Origin: Candidatus Latescibacterota bacterium
GTDB taxonomy: Bacteria > Latescibacterota > UBA2968 > UBA8231
NCBI GenBank assembly: GCA_009691525.1
Contig: SICG01000034.1
Span: 1 to 32,774, forward strand
Length of the DNA: 32,774 nucleotides
Direction of reading: 5' to 3'
Below the pieces are notes generated by a model. The model was given only the letters and a program-made list of their open reading frames with translations. It was not told the DNA's origin and did no database searches. The position numbers and the translations under genes were made by a program. Every line of letters starts with the position of its first letter. Positions within the stretch are counted from its first letter, which is position 1. This document shows, piece by piece, positions 1-8,031 of this stretch.

Positions 1-281
1 TATCGCAGATTGTGAGATGAGACACAGATTATGTTTAAACCTCGGCCATCGCTGCCGATCTAACAATAGGGGCGGCGAGGCGGCGGCCCTGTCCCCGATG
101 GAACGCAGGCACCAATCGACAAATTCCTTGACAGGCCGCTGCCAGGCGAACTATAATAGCCCCTTGAGGGGGTGGGAGTTCCGGCCAGCATGTCAGTCTT
201 TTTCCTAAGTGACCCAAGGCCCTTTTTTGGGGCTGGCTCGTAGCAGGGTGGCCTCTCTATGCCGGGTGATGGCTTAGTTAT
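1..281. other. Non-coding leader region with a consensus promoter
   Basis: No convincing gene is seen here. Open frames on either strand are short, lack a credible ribosome site and have no recognisable protein features. The only strong signal is the promoter at 128-157. The roughly 120 bases between its expected start site and the ATG at 282 hold small GC-rich inverted repeats (CCCC-TTGA-GGGG at 160-171 and GCCC/GGGC around a T-run near 218-235). These could fold in the leader RNA, but they do not match a terminator or a riboswitch class I know. A 17-codon frame at 190-243 is possible but unsupported. Confidence 0.5.
128..157 (+). promoter_or_regulatory. Consensus sigma70 promoter
   Basis: A perfect -35 (TTGACA, 128-133) and a perfect -10 (TATAAT, 152-157) are separated by 18 bases. 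The expected start site is near 163-165. It points towards the decayed MinD-like gene and the glycosyltransferase at 697. It is the closest match to consensus in the window, and it now drives a damaged first gene. Confidence 0.8.
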
Positions 282-684
282 ATGAGCGTACAGGTTGACC
301 TGGAACGAGCGCCTGGTTCGGAAACCGATCTCATTTTGCTGGACGGCCAGGTGCCGGCCACGACCATCTGGCACATCGCCGGGGGCAAAGGGGGAACGGG
401 CAAGTCGACGCTGACCGCCAACCTCGGTGTGGGGTTGGCCTTACTTCGGATACAAGGTCATTCTGGTGGATGGCGATTTGGGCGGGGCGGATCTACATCT
501 CTTCTTCAACCAGATTTCCCCGCCGCGGAGTCTGGGCAGTTTTCTCACCAGCGAAACCCGTTCCCTGCGTGAGGTTTTGTTGCCCACCCCGACGGAAAAC
601 CTCAAACTCATCTGCGGCGGCAACGAACTGGTCGGTGCCGCCAATTTGTCCCAAGTGGCCAAGAATGAAGCCCGGTTCTGGTAG
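282..684 (+). pseudogene. MinD/FlhG-like P-loop ATPase, frameshifted and truncated
   Basis: The first frame (from ATG 282) encodes a deviant Walker A motif, KGGTGKST, at about residues 36-43, followed by LTANLGVGLALL. This is the signature of MinD/ParA/FlhG ATPases that bind the inner membrane or position cell structures. The reading frame then has to shift by one base. Omitting C447 restores LLGYKVILVDGDLGGAD, the expected second strand with the switch I aspartate. The restored frame continues through LICGGNEL to a TAG at 682-684, only about 130 residues in, where family members run to about 260-300. The second half, including the switch II DxxAG-type region, is missing. A single sequencing error could explain the frameshift but not the missing C-terminus, so I call it a pseudogene. 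The glycosyltransferase starts 13 bases downstream. Confidence 0.75.
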
Positions 685-696
685 GCGCAGGTTGGA

Positions 697-1761
697 GTGA
701 GGGCTGATTGGCTCAAAGGCTCGCTGCGGGAGCGGGCATCGCAGTGGTGGCAGAAAGAGGAGCCACAGGCGGCCGCGGTTTTCGACGTCTTCAAGGAGTT
801 GGCGGGCGCCGCCAAAATCCTGGTGGTTCCCAACGACCGGGTGGGCGGGTTGGTAATCGGGGCGCCGGTCTGCCGGGCAGTGCGACAGCATTACCCACGT
901 GCCCGTATTTCGCTATTGGTGGACGAGGCCAAAGGCGGCGTCGCCCGCCAGCTGCCCTTTGCCGACGAAGTGGTAGCCTACCCTCTGGGCCGTGCGGTGG
1001 GCAGTCCCGAGATACAGGCCGTGCGCCAGTCGCTGCGGGCGCAAGAGTTTGATCTGGCCATTTGCCTAGGCATCGACTGCAGCTTTCGTCTGGCTTGGTT
1101 GTGCGGCGGTTGCGGGGCGCGCATGCGCCTGGGATTCAGCCGGCCGGACATGAAGCCCTTTAACATCGAGGTGGTCCCCAAGGCAGCAGGCACTTATGAG
1201 GGGGACCAGTACCTCGGGCTACTGAGTTTGATCGGCCTGGAGGAGTTGACCGAGAGCCGGTGGGCGGTGGAAGCTGAGCGTGTGACCCAGGCACGCAGTC
1301 GGTACCTGGACGAGGAGAACTCGCGGAACGCTATCGGCGTGGACCTTTCTGGGGGAGAAGGGGCGGGCCTGAGCCACCGCCAGCTGGACGAACTGGTGGG
1401 GCGGGTCATCAAGCGGGGAGCGCGCCCAGTGCTCTTTTTTTCTCCCTCCGAACAGCGTCAGCTCAACTTGCTCCATAAGAATCACGGCGATCGCATTCTG
1501 CCCTTTCTCCAGGAAGATCTGGCAGGCAGTGCCGCCCTGCTGGCCAACTGCCAGGCCCTGATCGCCTGCAATACCGAGCTGCTGCATCTGGCCAGAGCCA
1601 TGCATGTGCCAGTGGTGGGGATTTTCGGTGAGGACCCGCGGCGCTGGGTGCACCCCGGCTCGGCAGGGGTGAAGGTGATCCAGGCTGGCGACTTGCGCTC
1701 GGTGGGCATCCCGCAGATCGCCCGCCAGCTGGAAGAGGTGTTAGCCGAGGACAGTCGCTGA
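697..1761 (+). CDS. Glycosyltransferase family 9 (heptosyltransferase-like)
   Basis: This 354-residue protein resembles ADP-heptose:LPS heptosyltransferases (GT9, GT-B fold), which add sugars to lipopolysaccharide core on the inner face of the cytoplasmic membrane. The N-terminal half contains ILVVPNDRVGGLVIGAPVCRA, a match to the family opening ILVIRxDRIGDxVxTxPxxRAL. It is preceded by an unusual 35-45 residue polar extension. The C-terminal half has the nucleotide-sugar-side pattern: a LLANCQALIACNTELLHLA segment, then VPVVGIFGEDPRRWVHPG. The start is GTG at 697; no ATG lies upstream in frame before the pseudogene's stop. The family-typical D-G-D in the first loop is altered to DRVGGL, so the acceptor is uncertain. 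It is probably expressed from the promoter at 128, through the decayed gene. Confidence 0.8.
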   Translation: MRADWLKGSLRERASQWWQKEEPQAAAVFDVFKELAGAAKILVVPNDRVGGLVIGAPVCRAVRQHYPRARISLLVDEAKGGVARQLPFADEVVAYPLGRAVGSPEIQAVRQSLRAQEFDLAICLGIDCSFRLAWLCGGCGARMRLGFSRPDMKPFNIEVVPKAAGTYEGDQYLGLLSLIGLEELTESRWAVEAERVTQARSRYLDEENSRNAIGVDLSGGEGAGLSHRQLDELVGRVIKRGARPVLFFSPSEQRQLNLLHKNHGDRILPFLQEDLAGSAALLANCQALIACNTELLHLARAMHVPVVGIFGEDPRRWVHPGSAGVKVIQAGDLRSVGIPQIARQLEEVLAEDSR

Positions 1762-1811
1762 GTTTCCGTTGACCTGGTGCCGTAGTGGCGCAAGCCATCT
1801 AGGGGGGGAGC

Positions 1812-2027
1812 ATGGAAGAGATGGTCGAACCTGACCGCACCATCATGATCGTCTCGATCATCGGCTTGGTGATTATCTGGGGAAGTGTGCTCTACCATAA
1901 ATTTGTCCAGGGGGGCAGCCCTGCCCAGGACGAGAACAGTGTCCGGGCAGTGGTGGAGGCGGAAGGAAGCGCAGCGCAGGCTGAGGGAGTAGGTGGGCAG
2001 AAGCAGCGCAACAAGAAGAAGAGATGA
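1812..2027 (+). CDS. Small single-pass membrane protein
   Basis: A 71-residue protein with one hydrophobic segment at about residues 10-29 (IMIVSIIGLVIIWGSVLYH). An acidic and alanine-rich stretch follows, and the end is strongly basic (KQRNKKKR). The start is supported by a purine-rich ribosome site (AGGGGGGAG) a few bases upstream of ATG 1812. I recognise no family. It sits 50 bases after the glycosyltransferase and 35 bases before the acyltransferase, so it is probably co-transcribed with them. The charge pattern suggests an N-out, C-in anchor with a basic cytoplasmic tail, but that is inference. Confidence 0.65.
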   Translation: MEEMVEPDRTIMIVSIIGLVIIWGSVLYHKFVQGGSPAQDENSVRAVVEAEGSAAQAEGVGGQKQRNKKKR

Positions 2028-2062
2028 ACCGCCAGGGATAGGCCACTCTAGAGAAAGGTAGT

Positions 2063-3271
2063 ATGGCTACTGAAGTTATTATGCCCAAGCTGGGCCTCAC
2101 CATGGAAAAGGGCACCATCGGCGCCTGGCTGGTGGCCGAGGGCCAGGCAGTGATCAAAGGCAGGGCCCTGCTCGAAGTGGTCACCGACAAGGTCACCATG
2201 GAGGTGGAGGCCCAGGCCAGCGGTGTTTTGAGCAAAATTCTGGTGCCCACCGGAGAAGAGGTACCCGTCTACACACCCATCGCCATCATCGCGGCGGCTG
2301 GGGAGAAGGTCGAGGCCCTGCAGGGCGGAATTACACGCTCTGCAGCGATTGCCGCCCAGCCGGTTATGGCAGCAGCGGGACCTGCCCAAGTTCCGGCGGT
2401 GGCCGCTGACGGGGCGAGGCCCAAACACCGTGCCTCTCCCAAGGCGCGCAAAATGGCCCAAGAGCGCGGGTTGGATCTTGGGCAGTTGGCCGGCAGCGGG
2501 CCCGCGGGGCGGGTGATCAGCGAGGATGTGCGCGCCTACCTGGCGCAGACCCCGGCCCGTGCGCCGGTGATGGTCCCGGAACCGCAGCCGGTGTCTGCCG
2601 GTGCCCTGCTCAAGCTGACCCGCGCCCAGCAGGTCACTGGGCAACGACTGACGGCCAGCTATCAGCAGATTCCCCATATCCACGTTTTCATGGAGGTGTC
2701 GGGGGTTTGGCTGCAGCAGTTTCGCGAGGGCTATCGGCTTCAGGGCCGGAAGATTTCCTACAACGACCTGATCGTCAAGGCGGTGGCCAAGGCCTTGGGC
2801 GAGTTTCCGCGCTTGAACAGTGTGCTCGAAAGCGAAGGGGTGCGGCTGATGGGTGAGGTGAACATCGGCATCGCCGCCGACACGCCTCAAGGTTTGCTGG
2901 TGCCGGTGGTGCGCCGAGTGGACGAATTGAGCCTCGAGCAGATTGCCGCCGAAAGCACCCGTCTGGTCGATGCGGCGCGGCACGGCAAGTTGAAAATCGA
3001 CGAGATGAGCGAGGGAACCTTTACCATCTCGAATCTAGGCATGTTCGGGGTATCCCACTTTACGGCCATCATCAATCCACCTCAGGTAGCCATTCTGGCC
3101 GTGGGGGCCATGGAAAAGCGGGTGGTGGCGCTGGAAAACGATGCGCTGGCGGCCCGCCCCTGCCTGACCCTCAATCTGGCGGCCGACCACCGGGTAGTCG
3201 ACGGCGCCCTGGCGGCGCGTTTCCTGCAACGTCTGAAAGAGATCCTGGAAACCCCGGGGTTGTTGGCCTGA
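2063..3271 (+). CDS. Dihydrolipoyl acyltransferase (E2 of a 2-oxoacid dehydrogenase complex)
   Basis: This 402-residue protein has the full E2 layout. A lipoyl domain spans about residues 2-77, with the lipoylated lysine in TDKVT (K43). A flexible Ala/Pro linker follows. The peripheral-subunit-binding domain lies at about 121-162 (RASPKARKMAQERG, then GSGPAGRVISEDV). The catalytic core carries DHRVVDG at about 374-380, where His and Asp perform acyl transfer to CoA, and SNLGMFG earlier in the core. E2 proteins transfer acyl groups between E1 and CoA in pyruvate, 2-oxoglutarate, branched-chain or acetoin dehydrogenases. The substrate cannot be read from sequence. No E1 or E3 gene is nearby in the window, which is unusual. 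The ribosome site GAAAGG precedes ATG 2063. The next gene starts one base after its stop. Confidence 0.9.
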   Translation: MATEVIMPKLGLTMEKGTIGAWLVAEGQAVIKGRALLEVVTDKVTMEVEAQASGVLSKILVPTGEEVPVYTPIAIIAAAGEKVEALQGGITRSAAIAAQPVMAAAGPAQVPAVAADGARPKHRASPKARKMAQERGLDLGQLAGSGPAGRVISEDVRAYLAQTPARAPVMVPEPQPVSAGALLKLTRAQQVTGQRLTASYQQIPHIHVFMEVSGVWLQQFREGYRLQGRKISYNDLIVKAVAKALGEFPRLNSVLESEGVRLMGEVNIGIAADTPQGLLVPVVRRVDELSLEQIAAESTRLVDAARHGKLKIDEMSEGTFTISNLGMFGVSHFTAIINPPQVAILAVGAMEKRVVALENDALAARPCLTLNLAADHRVVDGALAARFLQRLKEILETPGLLA

Positions 3272-3272
3272 G

Positions 3273-4088
3273 ATGGGGGTAAAAAAGGGGCAGCCGATCC
3301 GGGATCGCCGGACCCAGCTGCTCAGGGATCTGGTGCGCAACAGCTATGAGCAGTCTTTTGTAGTCGCCCGTTATACCACCGTGGGGTTGTGGCCGGCCGA
3401 GGAAATCCTGGCCCTCGAACACATTCCCGACCAGGCCCGCATCCTGGACCTGGGTTGCGGAGCTGGCCGTTGCGCCATCGCCCTGGCGGAGTTGGGGCTG
3501 GAGGTGGTGGGGGTCGATCTGAGCCGGGCCATGGTCGAGGCGGCCCGGTTCCAGGCCGAATTGGCCGAGGTGAAGGTGGATTTCCAGGTCATGGACGCCA
3601 TGAATCTGGAATTGCAGACCGAGAGTTTTGAGGTGGTGATCTGCGCGTACAACGGCCTTGAACTACTGCCTGGTATCGCGGGTAAAAAGAAGGCTTTGGC
3701 CGAGGTCTGGCGGGTGCTCAAGCCGGGAGGATGCTTCATCTTTTCTTCTCACTCCCTCTTCGCGCTGAATTATTTTGCCCCGCACCGTTTTCTGGCTTTT
3801 CTGCGTCTGTGTCTGGGCAAAGTGGGCTGGCCGATGCGCGAAAAGGAATTGGGCGAGCGTTTCATCGACGACGAATGGGAAGAGGCAAAATATCTGCAAA
3901 TCCTGCCTCCTTCGACCTGGAAAAAGCTCCTGCGCACGGCTGGATTCGAGTTGGTGTATTTTAATACCCGCCAGCGCCTGGAGACTAGAAGAAAGTGGGG
4001 GATCGCGGGGAACTTTGAGGGCGGCGAACGCTTTTACGTGGCGAGCAAGCGCGGTGTCCCGGCGCTGCAGGAAAGACCAACATCATGA
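3273..4088 (+). CDS. Class I SAM-dependent methyltransferase
   Basis: This 271-residue protein shows the Rossmann methyltransferase motifs in order. Motif I is ILDLGCGAGR at about 57-66. The acidic end of strand 2 is VVGVDLS at about 80. Motif II is VVICAYNGLELLP, followed by WRVLKPGGCFIFSSHS. This matches the Methyltransf_11/25 group (UbiE-like small-molecule methyltransferases). The acceptor is unknown. About 45 residues precede motif I, and a long C-terminal cap contains many aromatic residues, as often seen in lipid or quinone methyltransferases. ATG 3273 lies one base after the acyltransferase stop, and the 3' end overlaps the next start in an ATGA junction, so the three genes are translationally coupled. 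Confidence 0.85.
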   Translation: MGVKKGQPIRDRRTQLLRDLVRNSYEQSFVVARYTTVGLWPAEEILALEHIPDQARILDLGCGAGRCAIALAELGLEVVGVDLSRAMVEAARFQAELAEVKVDFQVMDAMNLELQTESFEVVICAYNGLELLPGIAGKKKALAEVWRVLKPGGCFIFSSHSLFALNYFAPHRFLAFLRLCLGKVGWPMREKELGERFIDDEWEEAKYLQILPPSTWKKLLRTAGFELVYFNTRQRLETRRKWGIAGNFEGGERFYVASKRGVPALQERPTS

Positions 4089-4231
4089 ATGAAATGTCGG
4101 TGCTCAGCGCGGAAGAACTCAGGGCATTTGCGACCGAGGGGCTGCTCTTGCTCGACCGGCCCCTTACCTGGGAAATCATCGGCGAATTGCTCGCCACCTT
4201 GCCAGCCGCTGACCAAAGCGCCGGCGCTTAG
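4085..4231 (+). CDS. 48-aa protein resembling the N-terminus of phytanoyl-CoA dioxygenase (probable remnant)
   Basis: ATG 4085 overlaps the methyltransferase stop (ATGA), and the frame runs 48 codons to TAG 4229-4231. The peptide contains LSAEELRAFATEGLLLLDRP followed by LTWEIIGELLATLP. This matches the start of PhyH-family proteins (an LTPEQ...F...GYLVV...LS.EE pattern), which are Fe(II)/2-oxoglutarate oxygenases of about 260-300 residues. None of the later HxD...H iron-binding residues are present, and the sequence runs into a terminator. It is either a truncated remnant or a small protein that only looks similar. The overlap with the methyltransferase argues that it is translated. Confidence 0.5.
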   Translation: MNEMSVLSAEELRAFATEGLLLLDRPLTWEIIGELLATLPAADQSAGA

Positions 4232-4254
4232 GCCGCCTATACGCCGGGAACACC

Positions 4255-4286
4255 GCCGCGCAGCCCTTGGGGGGCGCGGCTTTTTG
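4255..4286 (+). terminator. Rho-independent terminator
   Basis: A seven-base perfect stem GCCGCGC/GCGCGGC (4255-4261 and 4274-4280) is followed directly by TTTTTG. It lies 23 bases after the 48-aa frame and ends the unit that begins near 128 or 697. The FtsH promoter starts 16 bases later. Confidence 0.85.
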
Positions 4287-4301
4287 TTTGGTGCGCCTTC
4301 C

Positions 4302-4330
4302 TTGACCATAGTTCTAGCGAAGAGTATTTT
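4302..4330 (+). promoter_or_regulatory. Sigma70-like promoter of ftsH
   Basis: TTGACC (4302-4307) and TATTTT (4325-4330) with a 17-base spacer, immediately downstream of a terminator and 46 bases before the FtsH start. No heat-shock-type (sigma32-like CTTGAA...CCCATNT) element was seen. Confidence 0.75.
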
Positions 4331-4375
4331 CCCTAAACGACTTATCCCCGAATTCCGCTCTGGAGCCCTGCGGAC

Positions 4376-6286
4376 ATGGCGATGAAATTAGACAAGAAAA
4401 CCCACCTGACTATCGCGTACACCATCCTCACCGTGTTGCTTTTCCTCTTCATGCACAATTACCTCGGCAACCCGCCCGACAACATCCCCTATAGCCAGTT
4501 TCGTAAGAAAGTGGCCGAGGGCAAGGTGGCCGAATGTGTGATCGGCAGCGAGAACATCAGCGGCAAGTTCCGGCCTCCGGAGGGCGGTTTTGTGACCACC
4601 CGGGTGGAGGATGCCGAACTGGTCTCGGTATTGATGGCCAACGGGGTGGAGATCAATGGCGCCCAGGAGAACACCTGGCTGACCACCCTGCTGTCGTGGA
4701 TTCTGCCGGCGGTTTTCTTCGTGGGTATCTGGATGTTTATGGCCCGCCGGATGGGCGGAGGTTCAGGGGGCCTGATGTCCATCGGCAAGAGCAAGGCCAA
4801 GGTCTACATGGAGAAGGGCACCGGCATCACCTTCGAAGACGTGGCCGGTATCGATGAAGCCAAGGAAGAATTGCAGGAGGTGGTCGAATTTCTCAAGACC
4901 CCGGCCCGGTTCCAGGCCCTGGGCGGTCGCATCCCGCGCGGGGTGCTGCTGATCGGCTCGCCCGGCACCGGCAAAACCCTGCTGGCCAAGGCGGTGGCCG
5001 GTGAGGCCGGGGTGCCCTTTTTTTCGCTGACCGGTTCGGATTTTGTCGAGATGTTCGTCGGGGTGGGGGCAGCCCGGGTGCGCGACCTCTTCCAGCAGGC
5101 CAAGAAACACGCTCCGGCGATCATCTTTATCGACGAATTGGACGCCCTGGGCAAAGCGCGCGGGGTCAGTTCCTTCGGCGGGCACGACGAACGCGAGCAG
5201 ACCCTCAATCAGCTGCTGGCCGAGTTGGACGGCTTCGACACCAATGTCGGCATCATCCTGATGGGGGCCACCAACCGTCCCGAGATCCTCGACCCGGCTC
5301 TGCTGCGGCCAGGTCGCTTTGACCGTATGGTAACCGTGGACCGTCCCGATAAAAAGGGCCGCGAAGCCATCCTCAAGATCCATGCCCGCGGGGTTAAATT
5401 GGCGGCGGATGCGGATCTGCGAGATTTGGCCGCGCGCACGCCGGGTTTCGCTGGGGCCGATCTGGCCAATGTAATCAACGAGGCTGCCCTGCTGGCAGCC
5501 CGGCGCGGCAAACACGAGATCACCAAGGACGAACTTGCCGAGGCAGTGGAAAGGGCAGTGGCGGGCCTACAGCGCAAGAGCCGGGTGCTCAGCGAAAAGG
5601 AAAGGCGTATCGTCGCCTACCACGAAGCCGGCCACGCCATTGTCGGCGAGGTGCTGCCCACTGCCAATGCGGTGATCAAGATCTCCATCATCCCGCGCGG
5701 GGTAGCGGCGCTGGGTTACACCATGAACATGCCCACCGAAGACCGCTATCTGATGACTAAAACGGAATTACTCGACAATGCCTGTGCGCTGCTGGCGGGC
5801 CGGGCTTCGGAGGACATTGTCTTTGGCGAGGTTTCCACTGGGGCGGCCAATGATCTGCAGCGGGCAACCCAGATTGCCGAAAACATGGTCAAGGAATACG
5901 GTATGAGCCAGCAACTGGGCCTGGTCTCCCACCGCGAGGAAAGGCAGCCCCATTTCCTGGGTATGCCAGCGACCGATCGAAACTACAGCGAGGACACCGC
6001 CCGGCAGATCGATACCGAGGTGCGACAGATCATCGCCAGTTCCTATGAGCGGGCCAAAGACCTCCTCCAGGAACACCGGCAGGTGCTTGAGCAGGTGGTC
6101 CAGGTCCTTTGGGAGAAAGAGACCATGGAGGGGGAGGAGTTGCGCCGATTGCTCAAGGGGGAAGCTCCGGCTGAGGCCGCCGCCCCAGACCCTGCTGCGG
6201 AACCGGCGGCAGGGAAAGTCGGCGACAACCCCACCAGTGAAAGCGCCGCTCCGATGGACGGGCAGCTCAGCCCAGAGCCGCGATGA
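4376..6286 (+). CDS. ftsH: ATP-dependent zinc metalloprotease FtsH
   Basis: This 636-residue protein is a complete FtsH, the membrane-bound hexameric AAA+ protease that degrades misfolded membrane proteins and short-lived regulators. Two membrane segments (about residues 10-28 and 102-124) flank a short periplasmic domain. The AAA module has Walker A (GSPGTGKT, about 194-201; serine replaces the usual proline), Walker B ([11 protein letters not shown], about 249-259) and the second region of homology ([20 protein letters not shown]). The M41 protease domain carries the zinc site HEAGH (about 415-419) and a downstream aspartate in the [15 protein letters not shown] region. The C-terminus is an Ala/Pro-rich tail. 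ATG 4376 has GGAG about ten bases upstream; ATG 4382 is an alternative. The last 20 bases overlap the convergent ridA-like gene. Confidence 0.96.
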   Translation: MAMKLDKKTHLTIAYTILTVLLFLFMHNYLGNPPDNIPYSQFRKKVAEGKVAECVIGSENISGKFRPPEGGFVTTRVEDAELVSVLMANGVEINGAQENTWLTTLLSWILPAVFFVGIWMFMARRMGGGSGGLMSIGKSKAKVYMEKGTGITFEDVAGIDEAKEELQEVVEFLKTPARFQALGGRIPRGVLLIGSPGTGKTLLAKAVAGEAGVPFFSLTGSDFVEMFVGVGAARVRDLFQQAKKHAPAIIFIDELDALGKARGVSSFGGHDEREQTLNQLLAELDGFDTNVGIILMGATNRPEILDPALLRPGRFDRMVTVDRPDKKGREAILKIHARGVKLAADADLRDLAARTPGFAGADLANVINEAALLAARRGKHEITKDELAEAVERAVAGLQRKSRVLSEKERRIVAYHEAGHAIVGEVLPTANAVIKISIIPRGVAALGYTMNMPTEDRYLMTKTELLDNACALLAGRASEDIVFGEVSTGAANDLQRATQIAENMVKEYGMSQQLGLVSHREERQPHFLGMPATDRNYSEDTARQIDTEVRQIIASSYERAKDLLQEHRQVLEQVVQVLWEKETMEGEELRRLLKGEAPAEAAAPDPAAEPAAGKVGDNPTSESAAPMDGQLSPEPR

Positions 6287-6725
6287 TCTCCAACTCCACT
6301 GCCGCCCCCAGCGGCAGCTGGTTTACCCCCACTGCCAGCCGGGCGTGAACGCCGCGCGGGCCCAGCACAGCGCTGAACAGTTCGGAAGCGCCGTTGACCA
6401 CCTTGGCCTGGTCGGTAAAACCCTCTGCCGAAGCGACAAATCCCCCCAGCCTCAAGATTCGGGCCACCCGCTCCAGCCCCCCGGCTTCGGCCTTGAGAAT
6501 GCTCAGGCCATTCAAGGCGCAGAGCCGGGCAGCAGCATACCCTTCCTCCACGCTCAAATCGGCGCCCACCCGGCCCGCATACCGGATACGGCCCTGCTCC
6601 AGCGGCAGCTGGCCGGCCACAAAGATCAGGTCTCCCCAGCGCACGGCGCGGATGTAGGCGCCGGCCGGTTGGGGTGGGTCTGGCAGCACCAGGCCCAGTT
6701 CGGCCAGTGTTTCCTCGGCAGTCAT
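6267..6725 (-). CDS. RidA/YjgF-family protein
   Basis: This 152-residue protein of the Rid (YjgF/YER057c/UK114) superfamily is slightly longer than RidA itself (about 130). It contains GDLIFVAGQLPLEQGRI and the later [25 protein letters not shown], typical of the trimeric fold that deaminates reactive enamine/imine intermediates. The C-terminal arginine of true RidA (in the CVEVARLP-type motif) is not seen; it ends [12 protein letters not shown]. This places it in a divergent subgroup of unknown substrate. The start is ATG at 6725-6723, preceded by a near-perfect GGAGGAGG ribosome site; longer upstream extensions are not supported. It ends inside the 3' end of ftsH (convergent, 20-base overlap). 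Confidence 0.85.
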   Translation of the reverse strand: MTAEETLAELGLVLPDPPQPAGAYIRAVRWGDLIFVAGQLPLEQGRIRYAGRVGADLSVEEGYAAARLCALNGLSILKAEAGGLERVARILRLGGFVASAEGFTDQAKVVNGASELFSAVLGPRGVHARLAVGVNQLPLGAAVELEIIAALG

Positions 6726-6736
6726 ATCCTCCTCCG

Positions 6737-6765
6737 TTGGTGATGTACGTGCAGAGAAATATACG
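6737..6765 (+). promoter_or_regulatory. Promoter for the MFS exporter gene
   Basis: TTGGTG (6737-6742) and TATACG (6760-6765) with a 17-base spacer. The expected start is near 6772, giving a leader of about 30 bases before ATG 6802. It overlaps the opposing promoter for the RidA-like gene. Confidence 0.6.
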
Positions 6766-6786
6766 GGTGGGGATGTTTGGGGCCAA
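6758..6786 (-). promoter_or_regulatory. Promoter for the RidA-like gene (overlapping, divergent)
   Basis: On the minus strand, TTGGCC (6786-6781) and TATATT (6763-6758) are 17 bases apart. The two -10 boxes of this and the opposing promoter share bases 6760-6763, so the two polymerases cannot occupy the region at once. Confidence 0.6.
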
Positions 6787-6801
6787 AGCGGAGAGTGGCG
6801 C

Positions 6802-8031
6802 ATGAGCGGGTCTTGGGAGAGCCTGATGCCCCTCAGGAACCGCGACTTTCGCCTCCTGTGGCTGGCCAACGGCCTGTGGTGGCAGGCTATGTGGACCGAG
6901 CAGGTGGTCTTTGGTTGGGTGGCGCTGGAGCTGACCAACTCGGCCTGGTGGGTGGCCTTGCTGGGTTTCTACCGTTCGGTTCCCCTGCTCTTGATCGGAC
7001 CCTTCAGCGCTGCCATCACCGATCGGTTTGACCGGCGGTCGCTGATCCTGGGCGCCCAGGTGTGCAGTACCGCCGGCTACGGACTGCTGGCCCTGCTGAT
7101 GTGGCAGGGGCACCTAGCGTACTGGCACCTGGCCCTGGTGGCACTGGCCAACGGGGCCGGTTGGGCCGTGGACTGGCCCACGCGCCGGGCCATTGTGCCC
7201 GACCTGGTGGGCAAAGGACGGGTAGTGGAGGCGATGATGTTGGAGAACATCATCCAGGGGCTGACGCGTATCGTGGGACCGCTGGCTGCCGGCAGCCTCA
7301 TGACCATCATCGGCATTCAGGGCGGTCTAACCGCGCTCACATGTTTGGCCGGGTTGGGAGTGTTATTGGTGGCTGCGATGCGCACCAGGTCCAGGGCCCC
7401 GGTGGCCCCGGGAGGGCTGCGCACCTCGTGGACGCAGCTGAGGGCGGGACTGAGTTATGTGCGCCGCCAGCCGCGTATCTTCGGGGTGGTGCTGATTACC
7501 GCCATCATGAACGCCTGGACCTTCCCTTTCATGGGGCTGCTGCCGGTTTTTGCCCGCGATGTGCTCGGCCAGGGACCCATGGGGTTGGGCATGCTGGGGG
7601 CGGCCAGCGGCTTCGGTGCCCTGCTCGGCCTAATCGGGGTGAATCTGGCCCGAAGGCGGTGCAGCAACGAGTGGCTCTACGGGGGAGGATCGGCACTGGC
7701 CTGCCTGGGTGTAGTGGGGTTTGCCTGTTCTTCCACCTTCTATCTCTCCCTGGGGGCGATGGTGGTCTCCGGCATCGGCCAGGCCGGTTTCAGCATCATG
7801 CAGAGCACCATCACCCTGGTGGAGGCCACCGACGAGATGCGCAGCCGGGCCATGGGGGCGGTGGTGCTGGCCATCGGTGCGGCGCCCCTGGGGCAGTTGC
7901 AGAGCGGGGCCATGGCCACTGTCTGGGGGGCGCCTCTGGCTTCGGGGGCGCTGGCGGCTGCCGCGATGCTGGCCACCCTGACCACCCTCTGCCTGCTCCC
8001 CGGCTTCGTCCGTCCCCGCCCTCAGCATTGA
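6802..8031 (+). CDS. MFS transporter (EntS/MFS_3-type exporter)
   Basis: This 409-residue polytopic protein has about 12 hydrophobic segments. The opening, LRNRDFRLLWLANGLWWQAMW, matches the start of the MFS_3 (enterobactin-exporter-like) group. The cytoplasmic loop 2-3 signature of the major facilitator superfamily is seen as ITDRFDRRSLIL at about residues 72-83. A proline/glycine-rich segment (IVGPLAAGSLMTIIGIQGG) resembles helix 5 of drug:proton antiporters. Substrates of this group are siderophores, drugs or metabolites; the substrate here cannot be told. GGAG lies eight bases before ATG 6802. The stop codon overlaps the -35 box of the next operon's promoter. Confidence 0.88.
   Translation: MSGSWESLMPLRNRDFRLLWLANGLWWQAMWTEQVVFGWVALELTNSAWWVALLGFYRSVPLLLIGPFSAAITDRFDRRSLILGAQVCSTAGYGLLALLMWQGHLAYWHLALVALANGAGWAVDWPTRRAIVPDLVGKGRVVEAMMLENIIQGLTRIVGPLAAGSLMTIIGIQGGLTALTCLAGLGVLLVAAMRTRSRAPVAPGGLRTSWTQLRAGLSYVRRQPRIFGVVLITAIMNAWTFPFMGLLPVFARDVLGQGPMGLGMLGAASGFGALLGLIGVNLARRRCSNEWLYGGGSALACLGVVGFACSSTFYLSLGAMVVSGIGQAGFSIMQSTITLVEATDEMRSRAMGAVVLAIGAAPLGQLQSGAMATVWGAPLASGALAAAAMLATLTTLCLLPGFVRPRPQH

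Noticed and set aside
190-243. 17-codon leader peptide frame before the MinD-like remnant
   Set aside because: Only a weak, badly spaced ribosome site; no regulatory codon run; too short to separate from chance.
2048-2983. Minus-strand open frame of 311 codons opposite the E2 gene
   Set aside because: The E2 protein has complete motifs on the plus strand; the antisense product is His/Arg/Gly-rich and unrecognisable.
6043-7113. Minus-strand open frame of 356 codons over ftsH end, ridA-like gene and MFS start
   Set aside because: It is a shadow in another frame of three real genes; composition is Arg/Gly/Pro-rich without domain features.
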